Shown in pieces: positions 43,001 to 52,624 of a stretch of 64,000 nt of DNA. Positions within the stretch are counted from its first letter, which is position 1; the number at the start of each line of letters is the position of its first letter. The position numbers were made by a program, and so were the translations under genes. The notes beneath the pieces were generated by a model that was given only the letters and a program-made list of their open reading frames with translations, did no database searches and had not been told where the DNA came from. The stretch comes from Microglena sp. YARC (Eukaryota; Chlorophyta; Chlorophyceae; Chlamydomonadales; Chlamydomonadaceae), in contig CM039463.1 in NCBI GenBank assembly GCA_022414725.1, forward strand, positions 89,278,323-89,342,322, given 5' to 3'.

Positions 43001-46000
43001 ATGCAGATCAACCACCAATGTAACGTGACGTGGCAGTGTAACAGAACCACCAATGTAACACCATGTAACCTCGTGCAGCTTGACCACCAATTCTACTTCC
43101 CATCCAACCTACACCATGTAACACAAAGCACCAATGCTCACCTCACCACCTCCTGCGTCATATCTCGTTTCATCCCACACACACTGAGGAAGGAGTGTCT
43201 GAGGAGCAAGATGCTAGCACCCATCAGGGCACAACGAGTCCCCCCTTTTCAAATTCAACCTCCACCATGTAATATAAACCTCCTATGCTCACCCCACTAT
43301 CTGTATCATTGCTCGTTTCATCCCACACAGACTGAGGGAGGAGTGTCAGAGGAGCAAGATGCTAGCACCCAACAAGGCACAGCCAGTCGCCCCCTTCCCA
43401 TTCGAGCCCGGCGCGCATCTCAAACCGGGCTGCAAGGATCTAACAACGGCAGCTTCACTGGCAGCCAGGGCCATTCCCTAAAGCGAGACGCAGAGGGCAT
43501 GGTGCGCAGCCCTGCCGCCTCCCTAGGCACCGGGGGGGGAGCGTTGGTGCGTACCAGCAGCAGGGGGGGCTTAGCCCTCCGGTCGGGGCCGGGAGAGGGG
43601 TTGATGATGAGCGGTTTGGGTGGGGTGGGGGAGGCAGGCGTCAACGGGGTGCTGACGCGCACCAAGACGCAGAAGATCTCTCATAGCTCAGGGTACATCT
43701 CAGCAGGTGTGAGCAGCACTGGCGCTTGTGGGGGGGTTAGTGTGGGGGAGGCGTCTAGCATTGTATGCAGCATTGACTCCAGGTCCCACCCTCTAGGCCA
43801 GCCGCACGCTGTCATACCCGTAGCCCAGCGAGGACGGGGAGTTGGTGCTGCAAGTACTGCTGCCGCCCCTGCGCAAGCCTCTGTGATGGAAGTGGATAGT
43901 CCTCTTAGCATGTCTATATCCAAAGGGGGGCCCCCCTCTGAATCGGACGAGGCGCCAGCTAGGGTCACACGCTCGGGTGCCAGATTAGGACATGGTGGGC
44001 TGCCCATGGGTCCTGACAGCAAGGCAGGGGCAGCACCGGCGGGAGTCAGTCAGAGGCTTCCGAGGGGATCGGACGGGGTCCCCATATTGTCGGGGGATAA
44101 TGACAGCCGCAGACCGCAAGCCAGCCGGGGTATGACTGAGGTGTGCTCTCGCATGGACGGGTTGGCCCTATCTGGTGCGCAGCGGCAGGCCAAGGCGGAG
44201 ACCCAGCAGCAAACCATGGACCAGGGCAACATCAAGCTAGAACAGGAGCCTCAGGGAGGGGTGGGGACCCAGGCACAGGCAGCAACGCAGGCTGCAAGAC
44301 GCACACGGCAGGGGATGAAGCAGCCGTACGAGACTGCAGGGGATCCCGGGCCAGGCAAGGACAGCCGGCAACAAGGGACAGCAGGGGATCTGGGGCAAGG
44401 CAAGGACAGCCAGCAGCAGGAGACTGCAGCGGAGCCTGGGCAAGGCAAGGACAGCCGACAGGATGGGGTATCTCCCAGTAACAGCCTCCCCCCGTCTGAG
44501 TTGAGCAACACAAGCATGATTGTAAGCCAGGAGCTGAGTGGCGTGGGCGACCTGTCCCAGGAGGGGGTGGACATGGGCAAAGGGGGGCTGGCGGCAGTGG
44601 TGAATATGGAGGCGACTGGAGCAGCAAATCGAAGACAGACAGGCGGCGTGTCCACGTCTGGGGCTGCAGCAGGGCAAGGGGAGGGCAAGACGTTGCGAGG
44701 GCGGAAGCAGTCTCCGCCAAACCTTGTCGCGTGTATGTCGCTCTTCTTCACTTCGGAGGATATCAGCTGGGAATGTGAGCGGGAAAAGGCGGAGTGGCGT
44801 GAGAGGGGATATGTCTCAGTCAGTGGAACCAGTCCCCATGGTAGCGGCTTGGACTCGGATGTGTGTCCAGTAAGGAAGCAGGTGTCGTGGAGCGACAGCC
44901 ACCGAGTGCATCTCATTCCAGGTAGCTGGGAGCAGCGGGGGACGAATGTGAGTGAGGCCTTGCGAGGGGCTCAGCCTTTCTGCCGTCCCGCCCGCTTGCT
45001 TGTCGTTCCTGAAAGCAGCCCGTCGGCTGTCCCCGATGACGATGCCACCCCGCTTGGACGCAGCCCCCCTGCCCCGGCTGTGTCCCTGCCCCACTCCGCT
45101 CCTATCTCCTTTGTCCCTAGCTCCTTGCAGCCGCCCCCCGCCCCCGCCCTCCCATGCCTCGTCACTGCACAGCTGGACCCCCAAGTACGACACGCCATGC
45201 ACTTGCGACTCCAACCCTGCACCCCTAACGGGGTCCCCCTGTCCCTCGTGGGGGGCCTCATCAACCCCAGGGCAGCCCCTCTCAAGGTTCCAGATGCCCT
45301 CGGGGGGCCCCCCTCCACTCGAGGGGCTGCCACCACTGACGCTGGCCCCAAGGGAAAAGCCCAGGGGCTCACTGCCCCGGTGTACCTTGGCAAGGCTGAC
45401 CTGTCAGAGGTGCTGCTACTCCAAGAGCAGCACAACCGTGAGCTGAAGCTGCAACATGTGAAAGATGGGGGTCAAGGAGAGACAACGCAGCATATTCTGG
45501 ATGCCGTATTGGCGGCAATGGATTGTGCTGCAGATATCGCACTGAAGCATGGTGAGCATGAGGGTTTCAGCTCAATATGTACACACGCCTGCACACAAAT
45601 ACACACTCGCAATCACGCACAGAAACACACACATAGACACACATGCAAATACAGATACGCACACACACTCACACACGATTGCATGCACACACACGCATGC
45701 ACGCACACATATAGACACACATAAATGATACACGATATACAACACACACATGCATGTATATTTTGAATCTAATATCTAGAAATGTCAATTGTTTTTGTTT
45801 GGGCAAGTCCATTTAGCCTAGTATGCTGCCCCTGTACATATGTACATACATACATACATACATCTATATATATATATATGTAGACATACATGAATTCCCG
45901 CGAGCCGACGCTAGCTGGCTCATGCCGACGCTAGATGGCTATCGGCTAGCATCTTCTTATCAGGCGCCCATTCTGAGCGCTCATTGTCCTCATCAGGCGC

Positions 46001-46928
46001 TCATTCTATCCTCAGCGCTCTTCCGCCTGCGAGGGCGTAGCTACCATTGTTTTCACGCACGCGCCTTTCATCGTGGTTTGCAGCCAATTGTTTCAAGAAG
46101 TGTGACTTTCTTCAGATCTTCATGGCCATTCCATTTCTTGCGCTTTCACCGCACATCCCATCTATGCAATCTCTTTTCGTTGTATCGACGATCGTGAAAT
46201 ATGACGCTGCGAATTTGCTGCAGAGTTTTGACCGGATTTAAGGCGAAGTTTTCCCGTCTGTGTCACTGCACGAGTAGAAGAAGCTGCAAGTTTGTAGCCT
46301 GGCAATCGCGCAGATCCGGTGTACTCGGTATGATCGGAATCTGAGCGTTCGAAACCAGTTCGTAGGTTCGATACCTAGCCTGCACTTTCAGCACGAGCTC
46401 AGCCCACAGCTGGAGTGAAGTGTACGAGGTAGGAATAGTTCATAGGGAGGGGAGCGTGGAGGGAGGGTGGAGATGGCTTGGTGGTGTGGGGGGTGCGGGG
46501 GTAAATTTGGGTGGTATGGAGATGGCTGGGGGGTAGGGGGTATATTTGAGTGGTGTGGAGATGATTGGGGGTAGGTGGGGTGCAAGGGGGATAGACAGAG
46601 TGTGTGTCAAGGGGTGGAGATGGGGGGCAGGAAGATTTACGGGGAAATAGGGATCATGTAGGTCCTGGGGGCTGGGGGTGGGAGAGTATATTTATAGTAG
46701 GGAAAGGATGGGGGTATGTGTTCGATATTTTGCCAAGGGGGAAATATCTTGACTGTGTGCATGTGAGTAAGGGGGGGGGGGGGGGGGGGTAGGGGGGACG
46801 TTCAAGGCGTTGCACGTTATGTAACCCAGGCCAGAACAGGACCCAGGATCTGGGTGGGTGGCGTGGGGGGTGGTCTCCGGCCACACGGGCAATGTACTAG
46901 TACATACATACACACATGCATACATACA

Positions 46929-46959
<31 letters not shown>

Positions 46960-49900
46960 CAGGCTCGGAATAATATGTGCGCACACACATGCAAACACGC
47001 GCACATATACATTCTGACAATAAACTAGGCTCACCCGAAACACTGCCTGCCTCCCACAGAACGCATGGTCAACACACTCACACAAACACAAGCATGCACA
47101 CATCACCTTTGACTATACCAGGCTTGCCAGGAACACTGCCTGCCACAATAGAACTCATGGCCCATACACGCCACACTCACACACACACAGCACCTTAAAA
47201 TATATACCAAGCTCACCAGAAACACTGCCTGCCACCATAGAACTCATGGTCTATACACACACACACTCTCACACACACTGTCACAGACACTCACACGCAC
47301 ACTCACACACACCGCACTCACACACACCGCACTCACACACTCACACACACACACACACACACACAAGCATGCACACATTACCTTCGGATATATACCAAGC
47401 TCGCCAGAAACACTGCCTGCCACCATAGAACTCATGGTCCATACACGCACACACACACGCACACACACACATCATCTTCCAATATATACCAAGCTCACCA
47501 GAAACACTGCCTGCCTCCCACAGATCTCATGGCCCATACACACACACACCTCACCGTTGAAGATACACCAGGCTCACCAGAAACAATGTCTGCCTCACAC
47601 AGAACTCATGGTCCATACATTAACACACACACACATCACCTTTCACGATTCCCCAGGCTCACCAGAAACAATATCTGCCTCACAGGTCTCCTCGCCCTCC
47701 AAGCGCTCTTCTCCGCTGGTGTGCATCTCGCCCTCAATAGTGACAGCGACAGCTGGCTGGTGTGTGGCAAGGTCACCCCCTCACCCTCCCTCACCTGCTC
47801 AGACCAGTATAACAACCAGGTGCCAGAGGCCCTGGGGGGGGCTGCGCCCCCCAACATGCCGTCCTCCCTGGCGCCCGCCCTGGCCACCCTGGGGGGCAGC
47901 TGGGAGGGCTTTCGTCCCCTCGGCCCCGCCACCAGGGGCTCATCTGCACCTGAAGCCAGCGCCAGCCCCTCAGCTACACAAGGCACGTTGTCCATCGCCC
48001 AGAAGGCTGACAAGGATGGCCTAGTCGGTTGGGTGTACATCCCCATCCAGTGTACTGCCTCCTCCACCACTCTGGTGGGTGAGTCCCACGGCCACAGAGG
48101 CCAAGCCAACTCCCCTAAACTTCAGCCCCATGCGTCAGAGCAGCACCCCAGCACCCGGCGGCGGGCCAAGCAGCAGGATGGTGGTCCCACACCAACTCCC
48201 AATGGCTTTGTCAGCTTAGGGCAAGGACCTCATGTTCTGAGCTCAGCTGCGGTGACCACCAACCCCCACAGCCTTAACAGAACCAGCTCAAGAGGGGCTC
48301 ATCACTCATCTGACCATCCGACCACCCGACCACCCACTCATCCTACCACTCAGCCCTCCGAGGATGGAATTTTTCCCATGGACGACGTCGGCGCCGGAGG
48401 GCCAGGGGGGCCTGGCGAGGCAGGGGGGGGCCTCCCCCCCTCTGCTGCCAGTGCCGATGCCCTGGATAACATCTTAACCCACCTGGGAGGACTGTCCCCC
48501 ATAGCTGCCCCCTCGCCCAGCACCATCGCTGCCAGCGCTGGTGCTGCCCACCCCGGCATCACACCCCCCGGCACTTCCCCTGAAGCTAGGCCGCACGGCG
48601 CCAGCCCTACCAGCCCTGCGGTGCTCCCACCCCCTAACATGAGCGCCCCTCTTGACATCCTGTCCCCGACTTACCCCATGGCCAACGGAAGCAGCCCGCG
48701 GGCGTCCAGCCTGGGGGGGCTTAGCCCCCGCATGAGTGGGGGCAGCAAGAAGTCCCCCCCTCCCTTCCAACGTCCCGCCAGGAAGCTGTACAAGATACAC
48801 AACCCCCCCCAGGTCTTAGTGTTGCATCTGAAACGCTTTGAACAGGGCGACCGGGGGACTTTGACCAAGGTGGCCACGGTGGTGACCTTTGGACTTTCCC
48901 TGGACATCAGGTGAGCGCCACACCCTGTATTGTTTGTACATGACATATGACATGACATGATGGCCCTCCCCAAGCTGTCTGGACCACCGAGTAACCAAAA
49001 TTGTCTGTGCGAGATACTGCAGATGTGTGTGTAGGGGGACGGGGGGGGTCCTTCCATAGAAAGTTCGTTTGAGCCATTCTGATTAAGGTATGACTGACGT
49101 CGACCTCCATTTTTCAGCGAGCAGCGATATTTGAATTTGGGTAAAAAGTGGTCAAGATAGCTTGCCGGAGGCCTGATGTTAAGCTACACGACATCCTATT
49201 ATATTACATTGAATTGCACTATATTAAATAACATTATATTATATTTCGTTGAATTACACTACACTACACTACATTTTGATATGTTACATCCCGTTTTGAC
49301 TCAGTGGCAAAACAAACACAAAGAAATAGCTGATATAAAAACTGTAAAATAAAAGATGAAAAACTGATTTCAGATCATTAAATAGAAACTGTGTCGTCCC
49401 CCTGCATGCCCTTTGTCACTGTAGAAGTGGTGCGAAGAGCACAAAGAAATAACTGAAAATACAGAATTTCATATTAAACTGTGCCGTCCCCCTGCAGGCC
49501 CTTTTGTCGCTGTAGAAGTGGAACAAACAAACAGCACACACAAAACTGGATTTAAATCATTAAATAGACACTTGTGCCTTCCTCATGCAGGACCTCTGTC
49601 ACTGTAGAAGTTGCGCGAACAAACGAACAGGACACAAAAGACTGGATCTATACCATTAAATAGGAACTGTGCCTTCCCCATGCAGGCCCTTTGTCACTGT
49701 AGAAGTGGCGTGAATAAACGAACAGCACACAAAAAACTGCATTTAAATCCTTAAATAGAAACTGTGCCTTCCTCATGCAGGCCCTTTGTCACTGTAGAAG
49801 TTGCGCAAACAAACGAACAGTACACAAAAAACTGCATTTGAATCATTAAATAGGAACTGTGCCTTCTCCATGCAGTCCCTTTGTTACTGTAGAAGTGGCA

Positions 49901-50633
49901 CAAACGAACAGCACACACAAAACTTGAATTACGATGCTCATATGTGCTCTCGTGAGAATATGTCCGGTATCAGTAAATCTTATAATTGGTATATGTTTTA
50001 TAATGTTTCGTTTTTTTGTGATTTGAAGTAAAACCTGAAATAGTAGTTTGTGACGGACGGACGGATGGACATTTTTGACAGGCTGACATTTTTAACAGGC
50101 AGTGACAAAAAACTGCATTTAAACCCTTAAATAGAAACAGTGCCTTTCCCATGCAGGCCCTTTGTCACTGTAGAAGTTGCGCAAACAAACGAACAGCACA
50201 CAAAAAACTGAATTTAAATCATTAAAGAAGAACTGTGCTGTCCCCCTGCAGGCCCTTTGTCACTGTAGAAGTGGCGCGAACAGAACCTTGCCTGCAGTAC
50301 AGCCTCATCGGCCTGATTGAGCACTCAGGCCAATTAAAATCAGGGCACTACATTGCATATGTCCGCCGCAAGGTGGCCTCCTCCACCCCCATGTCCACCT
50401 CTGCCTCCGAGGTGAGGGCTGCGGCCAGGGGTAGAGGGGTTCCACCAAACCTTGCTGGCAAAGGCGCTGGGGACCAGGAGGTCCGTGGGGGGCTTAGTCC
50501 AGTGGAGGACCCCCTGTACGAGTGGTTCCATATCAGTGACACGATTGTTAAGAGGGTGAAGGCCTCCAAGGTAGTGGCTGCCCAGGCATACATGTTGTGC
50601 TACATTCGCAACGATGTCATGGATGTGTGTTAA
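33969..50633 (+). CDS. USP16/45-like ubiquitin carboxyl-terminal hydrolase, nine exons, 1651 aa
   Basis: A cysteine protease of the C19/UCH family that removes ubiquitin from proteins. Exons: 33969-34046, 35665-35830, 36691-36773, 37551-37607, 39338-39589, 40475-40966, 43331-45551, 47686-48910, 50252-50633. All eight junctions have GT/AG borders and matching phases, and lengths sum to 4956 bp including TAA. Motifs in order: Cys box GLQNLGNTCFFNA (Cys22), QQQQDSHELL (110-128), first zinc-ribbon pair C205/C208 (VECGVCGH) followed by YESFLDLSLPIP, LHLKRF (about 1498), His box SGHYIAYV (His1557), WFHISD (Asp1621) and C-terminal AYMLCYIR. The order matches USP16/USP45/plant UBP1-2 enzymes. No N-terminal zf-UBP domain was found. 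Either it is absent or upstream exons were missed, since the ATG at 33969 directly follows a good acceptor (cttgcag). About 1250 residues of low-complexity sequence are inserted in the fingers region, far more than usual. Confidence 0.9.
35249..35664 (+). repeat. Acceptor-side echo array of USP exon 2 (4 extra copies) with (CCCAA)n
   Basis: CACTCCAAATGCTCCTGTCA + TGTCCACCCTTATCTG follows CCGCAG| at 35412, 35493 and 35574, and a copy without the CCGCAG at 35249. CAACCC pentamers lie between copies. The true exon repeats the same bases at 35665. The first ~35 exon bases are thus present five times. Confidence 0.95.
35665..35830 (+). CDS. USP exon 2
   Basis: GCACTCCAAATGCTC encodes ALQMLLSCPPLTKELLAVTQ, continuing the Cys-box helix. 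It ends CATGTTAATG before GTAAGG, phase 1. It corresponds to the thumb region after NTCFFNA in USP16. Confidence 0.85.
35880..36250 (+). repeat. Donor-side echo array of USP exon 2 (3 copies)
   Basis: TTACAGCAGG..TTATGCAT.T.AATGATGAGG near 35985 and 36095, and TTACAGCAGGCTGTTGTGCA + TTTTAATGGTAAT near 36207, repeat the exon end and its donor at ~110-bp spacing. The first two have lost the GT (AATGATGAGG) and the third retains GGTAAT. Confidence 0.92.
36335..36690 (+). repeat. Acceptor-side echo array of USP exon 3 (6 copies)
   Basis: CTGCCTTGCACCAGA.A.TC(A/G)G.TTGATTGTACC recurs with AG near 36350, 36391, 36450, 36494 (CCATAA), 36568 and 36630. The true acceptor CCGTGCACCAG|ACACTCGTATG is at 36690. 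Filler is C/A-rich. Confidence 0.92.
36691..36773 (+). CDS. USP exon 3
   Basis: Begins mid-codon (phase 1) and encodes TRMPKRSGVYNPQALFAAVC then RHAPQFK, ending before GTGAGG. It aligns by pattern with the 'P.ELF..VC.....F' segment preceding the QQQDSHELL box. Confidence 0.85.
37551..37607 (+). CDS. USP exon 4 (QQDSHELL box)
   Basis: 19 codons, GQQQQDSHELLRILMDGLE, between CACGCTGCAG and GTACGG. This is one of the most conserved USP motifs. An imperfect copy of its acceptor region (CAGTTGTGCCGACCTTGCTT) lies at 37372. Confidence 0.92.
37728..38010. repeat. Intron 4: MITE-like fragment and dispersed family 3 (reverse)
   Basis: 37728-37860 has GCTTCTAGACAGCTCC and AGCTAGTGCGCCTGGAAGCT, similar to the family at 54190-54535. 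37860-38005 is reverse family 3 (ACGTCAGCCAAC, GTTGCCA..CTCTCCGCCAA). Confidence 0.55.
38236..39243. mobile_element. Possible insertion with short inverted ends in intron 4
   Basis: TATCTCCAATGGTGTATAAT at the left is partly inverted at the right (GGGCAATAATTAGGCACCTA + TGGAGATA). The AT-rich intron sequence on either side (ATATACAGTAT, TTTATATTTGTT) looks like one block split by the insertion. The interior holds two short plus ORFs (38334-38570 and 38735-38959) with protein-like composition but no recognised transposase. A TA target duplication is plausible but not distinctive. Confidence 0.4.
39338..39589 (+). CDS. USP exon 5 (first zinc-ribbon Cys pair)
   Basis: Begins SEEKRLLELQRRRAQSD, a charged helix. 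It then reads ISLTEKVFGGTLASKVECGV + CGHQS, ending before GTAAGT, phase 0. C205 and C208 match the first half of the USP fingers. Confidence 0.9.
39940..40474 (+). repeat. Acceptor-side echo array of USP exon 6 (4 extra copies)
   Basis: TCTGATCTCGTG.CTTCAACTC + TCCTCTCTGCAG|GTTACATACGAG..CCTTCCTCGATCTCT + CCCTCCCCA recurs with exon-equivalent starts at 39956, 40069, 40204, 40342 and the true one at 40475 (113-138 bp apart). About 45 exon bases are included in each copy. CTGATCTAACCTGATC filler accumulates before later copies. Confidence 0.96.
40475..40966 (+). CDS. USP exon 6
   Basis: Starts VTYESFLDLSLPIPRHST, the conserved strand after the first Cys pair. It then becomes Ser/Gly/Lys-rich low complexity (GSESDSEGSESKK). 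Ends CCATGCAG before GTATTT, phase 0. A donor copy (CCATGCAGGTATTCGAACGT) lies at 41189. Confidence 0.88.
41060..41215 (+). repeat. Intron 6: poly-G tract and donor-side echo of exon 6
   Basis: 41067-41084 is G(n). 41188-41213 TTCCATGCAGGTATTCGAAC + GTGAACTTGG parallels the true border CACCATGCAGGTATTTAAAC + TTGAACTTGG at 40957. Confidence 0.75.
41265..41336 (+). repeat. Dispersed repeat family 1, copy 2
   Basis: ATAGTACGCCTTATTATGAG, CGTGAGCTTGAGGGGGCCAG and CCCGTTTGCT parallel 9868-9940. Confidence 0.8.
41560..42950 (+). repeat. 44-bp minisatellite (about 23 copies) with two older ~115-bp relatives
   Basis: From ~41890 to ~42930 the unit TTCAACCTGGAGTCCTTGGT + TGGTTGCCCTACATTTGCAC + TGCC repeats every 44 bp (for example GTCCTT at 41951 and 41995). 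It is stop-free in all plus frames, which creates three long false ORFs of Trp/Leu/Cys-rich peptide, one of which runs into the genuine exon 7. 41590-41750 has two related longer units (GTGCATTCA.CCTGCGGACCC, ATGGGG). Confidence 0.96.
43160..43330 (+). repeat. Acceptor-side echo of USP exon 7 (1 copy)
   Basis: TTTCATCCCACACACACTGA + GGAAGGAGTGTCTGAGGAGC + AAGATGCTAGCACCC at 43170 repeats the acceptor and ~60 exon bases. The copy has CACAC where the true one has CACAG, so its AG is lost. Confidence 0.9.
43331..45551 (+). CDS. USP exon 7 (2.2 kb low-complexity insert)
   Basis: Acceptor CCCACACAG is followed by ACTGAGGGAGG. The 740 codons are Gly/Ser/Gln/Pro-rich, with an in-frame 48-bp repeat near 44330-44470 (PGQGKDSRQQ-type, 3 copies). 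The patch SLFFTSEDISWECEREKAEW (about 857) resembles the 'C...F...E....WECE' of the second USP finger. It ends GAAGCATG before GTGAGC, phase 1. The long reading frame without stops and the phase fit at both ends support it as coding. Confidence 0.78.
45552..47685 (+). repeat. USP intron 7: microsatellites and acceptor-side echo of exon 8 (6 copies)
   Basis: 45590-45725 (CA)n-rich, 45843-45880 (CATA/TA)n, 46440-46620 GGGTGGAGATGG-type degenerate repeat, 46766-46790 G(n), 46905-46960 (CATA)n. From 46985 to 47685 a ~95-bp unit recurs: ACCAAGCTCACCAGAAACAC + TGCCTGCC.C.ACAG then A(A/T)CTCATGG.CCATACAC and (CA)n, with AG near 47060, 47150, 47242, 47430, 47522 and 47600. The real border is GCCTCACAG|GTCTCCTCGCCC at 47685. 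Confidence 0.88.
47686..48910 (+). CDS. USP exon 8 (LHLKRF motif)
   Basis: Enters in phase 1 completing a Gly codon, then LLALQALFSAGVHL. A long Pro/Ser/Gly-rich linker follows, then KLYKIHNPPQVLVLHLKRFE and LSLDI, ending ACATCAG before GTGAGC, phase 2. The QVLVLHLKRF strand is a family hallmark. Confidence 0.88.
49380..50251 (+). repeat. Acceptor-side echo array of USP exon 9 (7 extra copies)
   Basis: AACTGTGCCTTCCCCATGCAG|GCCCTTTGTCACTGTAGAAG + TGGCGCGAACAAAC, then ACAGCACACAAAAAACTG and AAATCATTAAATAG. AG-equivalents lie near 49407, 49497, 49591, 49687, 49783, 49876 and 50155; the true one is at 50251. The period is ~94 bp. About 30 coding bases are in each unit. Two copies have lost the AG (CTGCATGCCC, TGCAGTCCC). 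Confidence 0.97.
50252..50633 (+). CDS. USP exon 9 (His box, Asp, stop)
   Basis: Completes an Arg codon (phase 2), then PFVTVEVARTEPCLQYSLIG, HSGQLKSGHYIAYVRR, a ~45-residue insert, EWFHISDTIVKRV and AYMLCYIRNDVMDVC, then TAA. Confidence 0.93.
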
Positions 50634-51345
50634 GAGGGGGGTGGCCGTTCAGGCATACATGTTGTCCTACATTCGCAACGACGCTATGGTGGATGTGTGT
50701 TAAGAGGGGGGTGGCTGTCCAGGCGTGAATGTGCTACATACGCAACGACGCTATGGTGGATGTGTTTTGAGAGGGGGGTGGCTGTCCAGGTGTACATGTT
50801 GTGCTACATTCACAGCGATGTCATGGATGTGTGTTAAAAGGGGGGTGGCTGTCCAGGCGTACATGTTTTGCTACGTACACAATGATGTTATGGATGTGTG
50901 TTGAGAGCGGGGTGGCTATCAAGGCGTGAGTGTGCTGCATGTGCGACGATATGGTGGATGTGTGTTGAGAGGGGGGGGGCTGTCCAGGTGTACATGTGCT
51001 GCATGTGCGACGATATGGTGGATGTGTGTTGAGAGAGGGGTGGCTGTCAAGGCATACATGTTGTGCTACATATGCAACGGTGTTATAGATGTGGGTTGAG
51101 CGGGGGATGGCTGTCCAGGCGTACATGTGCAACAATCTGGCATAGGTGTGTTGAGATGGGGATGGCTGTCCAGGCGTACATGTGCTGCATGTGCGACAAT
51201 ATGGCGGGTGTTTGTTGAGAGGGGGGTGGCTATCAAGGCGTGAGTGTGCTGCAGGTGCGACGATATTGTGGATGTGTGTTGAGAGGGGGATGGCTGTCCA
51301 GTCGTACATGTGCTGCATGTGCCACGATATTGTGGATGTGGATTC
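50634..51345 (+). repeat. Stop-side echo array of USP exon 9 (about 11 copies)
   Basis: GGTGGCTGTCCAGGCGTACA + TGTTGTGCTACATTCGCAAC + GATG.TATGGATGTGTGTTAA + GAGGGGG recurs every ~60-70 bp after the genuine stop. It repeats the last ~50 coding bases with the stop (TAA, or TGA in later copies). Later copies are progressively shortened (ACATGTGCTGCATGTGCGAC). Confidence 0.96.
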
Positions 51346-52600
51346 CAACTGGTTTTGATCGACATAGAGGCAGGAGGTGGAGCAGTGCTGGGTTTTTTTT
51401 GTTTTGGGTTGTGCCAGTATTGATGTTACAGTCCAGAGGTAGCCGAATAGGCTAAGAGACTTGCCGAACCTCGAGCCAAGAAACAGCACAATGAGGTGAT
51501 GATGGATGAAGTGGCGGCGTTGTCCTGAGTTTTTTTAATCTGTCGTCTTCACGGGCATTCTCCTGTCTAGCTGCCTCCTACTTGCACAATGTTTTCATTG
51601 ATGTGGATTATAGGGCGGTTGAAGGGGATGCCTGCTGATGCGGTGAGACCAGTAGGTTGTGCTAGATGTACGATGGTGACATATGGGTGTGGAGTAAGTG
51701 CGTGGTGGCTTAGACCTGAGGTTATCCATTGTTTTTTACTTCATACTCGCTCTGTGTACTTAATGTAGGGTTTGGGGTTTAGTCAGATTCAGCTGGCTTG
51801 ATTTTCATTGCTGGTTTTTAGTTTTAGATTTTTTAGTTTTGTCAGATCTAGCAGTAGCAAAGCTTTTAGTCGAGCTCATGGCCACGGTTTTTTAGTGTGG
51901 TGGTTCACATGGGTGTGGGTAGTTACGTGTATATGGTACTCTAGATAGTAGCTGCAGGCAGGTGTGTACCTGGGCATGTCATTAAACTGTCTACCTACTA
52001 AGCACTTGTAAAAAATGGTGCCGTTTATATCCCCTTCCCCCCAGAAACGCGAGATAAAAAGGTGCAGTTTATATCCCTCTCACCAAAACGTGAGATTAAA
52101 TGGTGTAGTACTGCAGTAAACGTAAGATAAAATGGTGTGGTACTGCGTCTATGTCCCCTTCACCAAAACGTTGTATCCCCTTCACCTTAACCGGGTCTAA
52201 ACTTAAGAGTAAATGGTGCAGTTTGTATCACCTTCACACAAAAACGGAAGATTATTTATGATGCTAAACTGAGCTGACAGTGGAGAACCTGGATATTTAA
52301 TTGAATTTTATGTTTATATTACATGGTTTTAAAACCAACTCTGGGCTTCTTTCCATTTTGTATAAAATATAAACGTAGCATTCCCACCGAGCGACAGCCA
52401 CAGAAACCGGTGAGCACAAAAGGCAGACTCGAACCCGTGGCTGCATCTATGCATATATGCACATAAGCATACGGTGCACGATTACACATGCGGCTGCGTG
52501 CGTTGATAAAAACCCTTACCAATTATAATGGGCACTGCTAAGTTCGTGGCAAAAACTAAGTTTCATTGGCCGTAATTCACATCTTGCACGTGAACTTGGT
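51346..52600. other. No gene recognised
   Basis: 51410-51485 is a reverse copy of dispersed family 4. 52000-52260 has irregular repeats of TATCCCC..TCACC.AAAACG and AGATTAAATGGTG.AGT. No coding signal. Confidence 0.5.
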
Positions 52601-52624
52601 CACATGGCTCAAGCCTTTAATTTA

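Noticed and set aside
44232..45435. Minus-strand ORFs over USP exon 7
   Set aside because: Antisense shadows of a GC-rich coding exon; no motifs and no splice structure.
46325..46400. tRNA gene suggested by GTTCGATACC
   Set aside because: Only a T-arm-like motif is present; I could not pair acceptor, D and anticodon arms.
47434..48024. Plus ORF overlapping USP exon 8 in another frame
   Set aside because: The family motif LHLKRF and the phase fit select the frame running from 47686 to 48910; the other is a shadow over (CA)n repeats.
52390..52490. tRNA on the minus strand suggested by GGGTTCGAGTCTGCC
   Set aside because: A B-box-like motif without a matching A box or cloverleaf.
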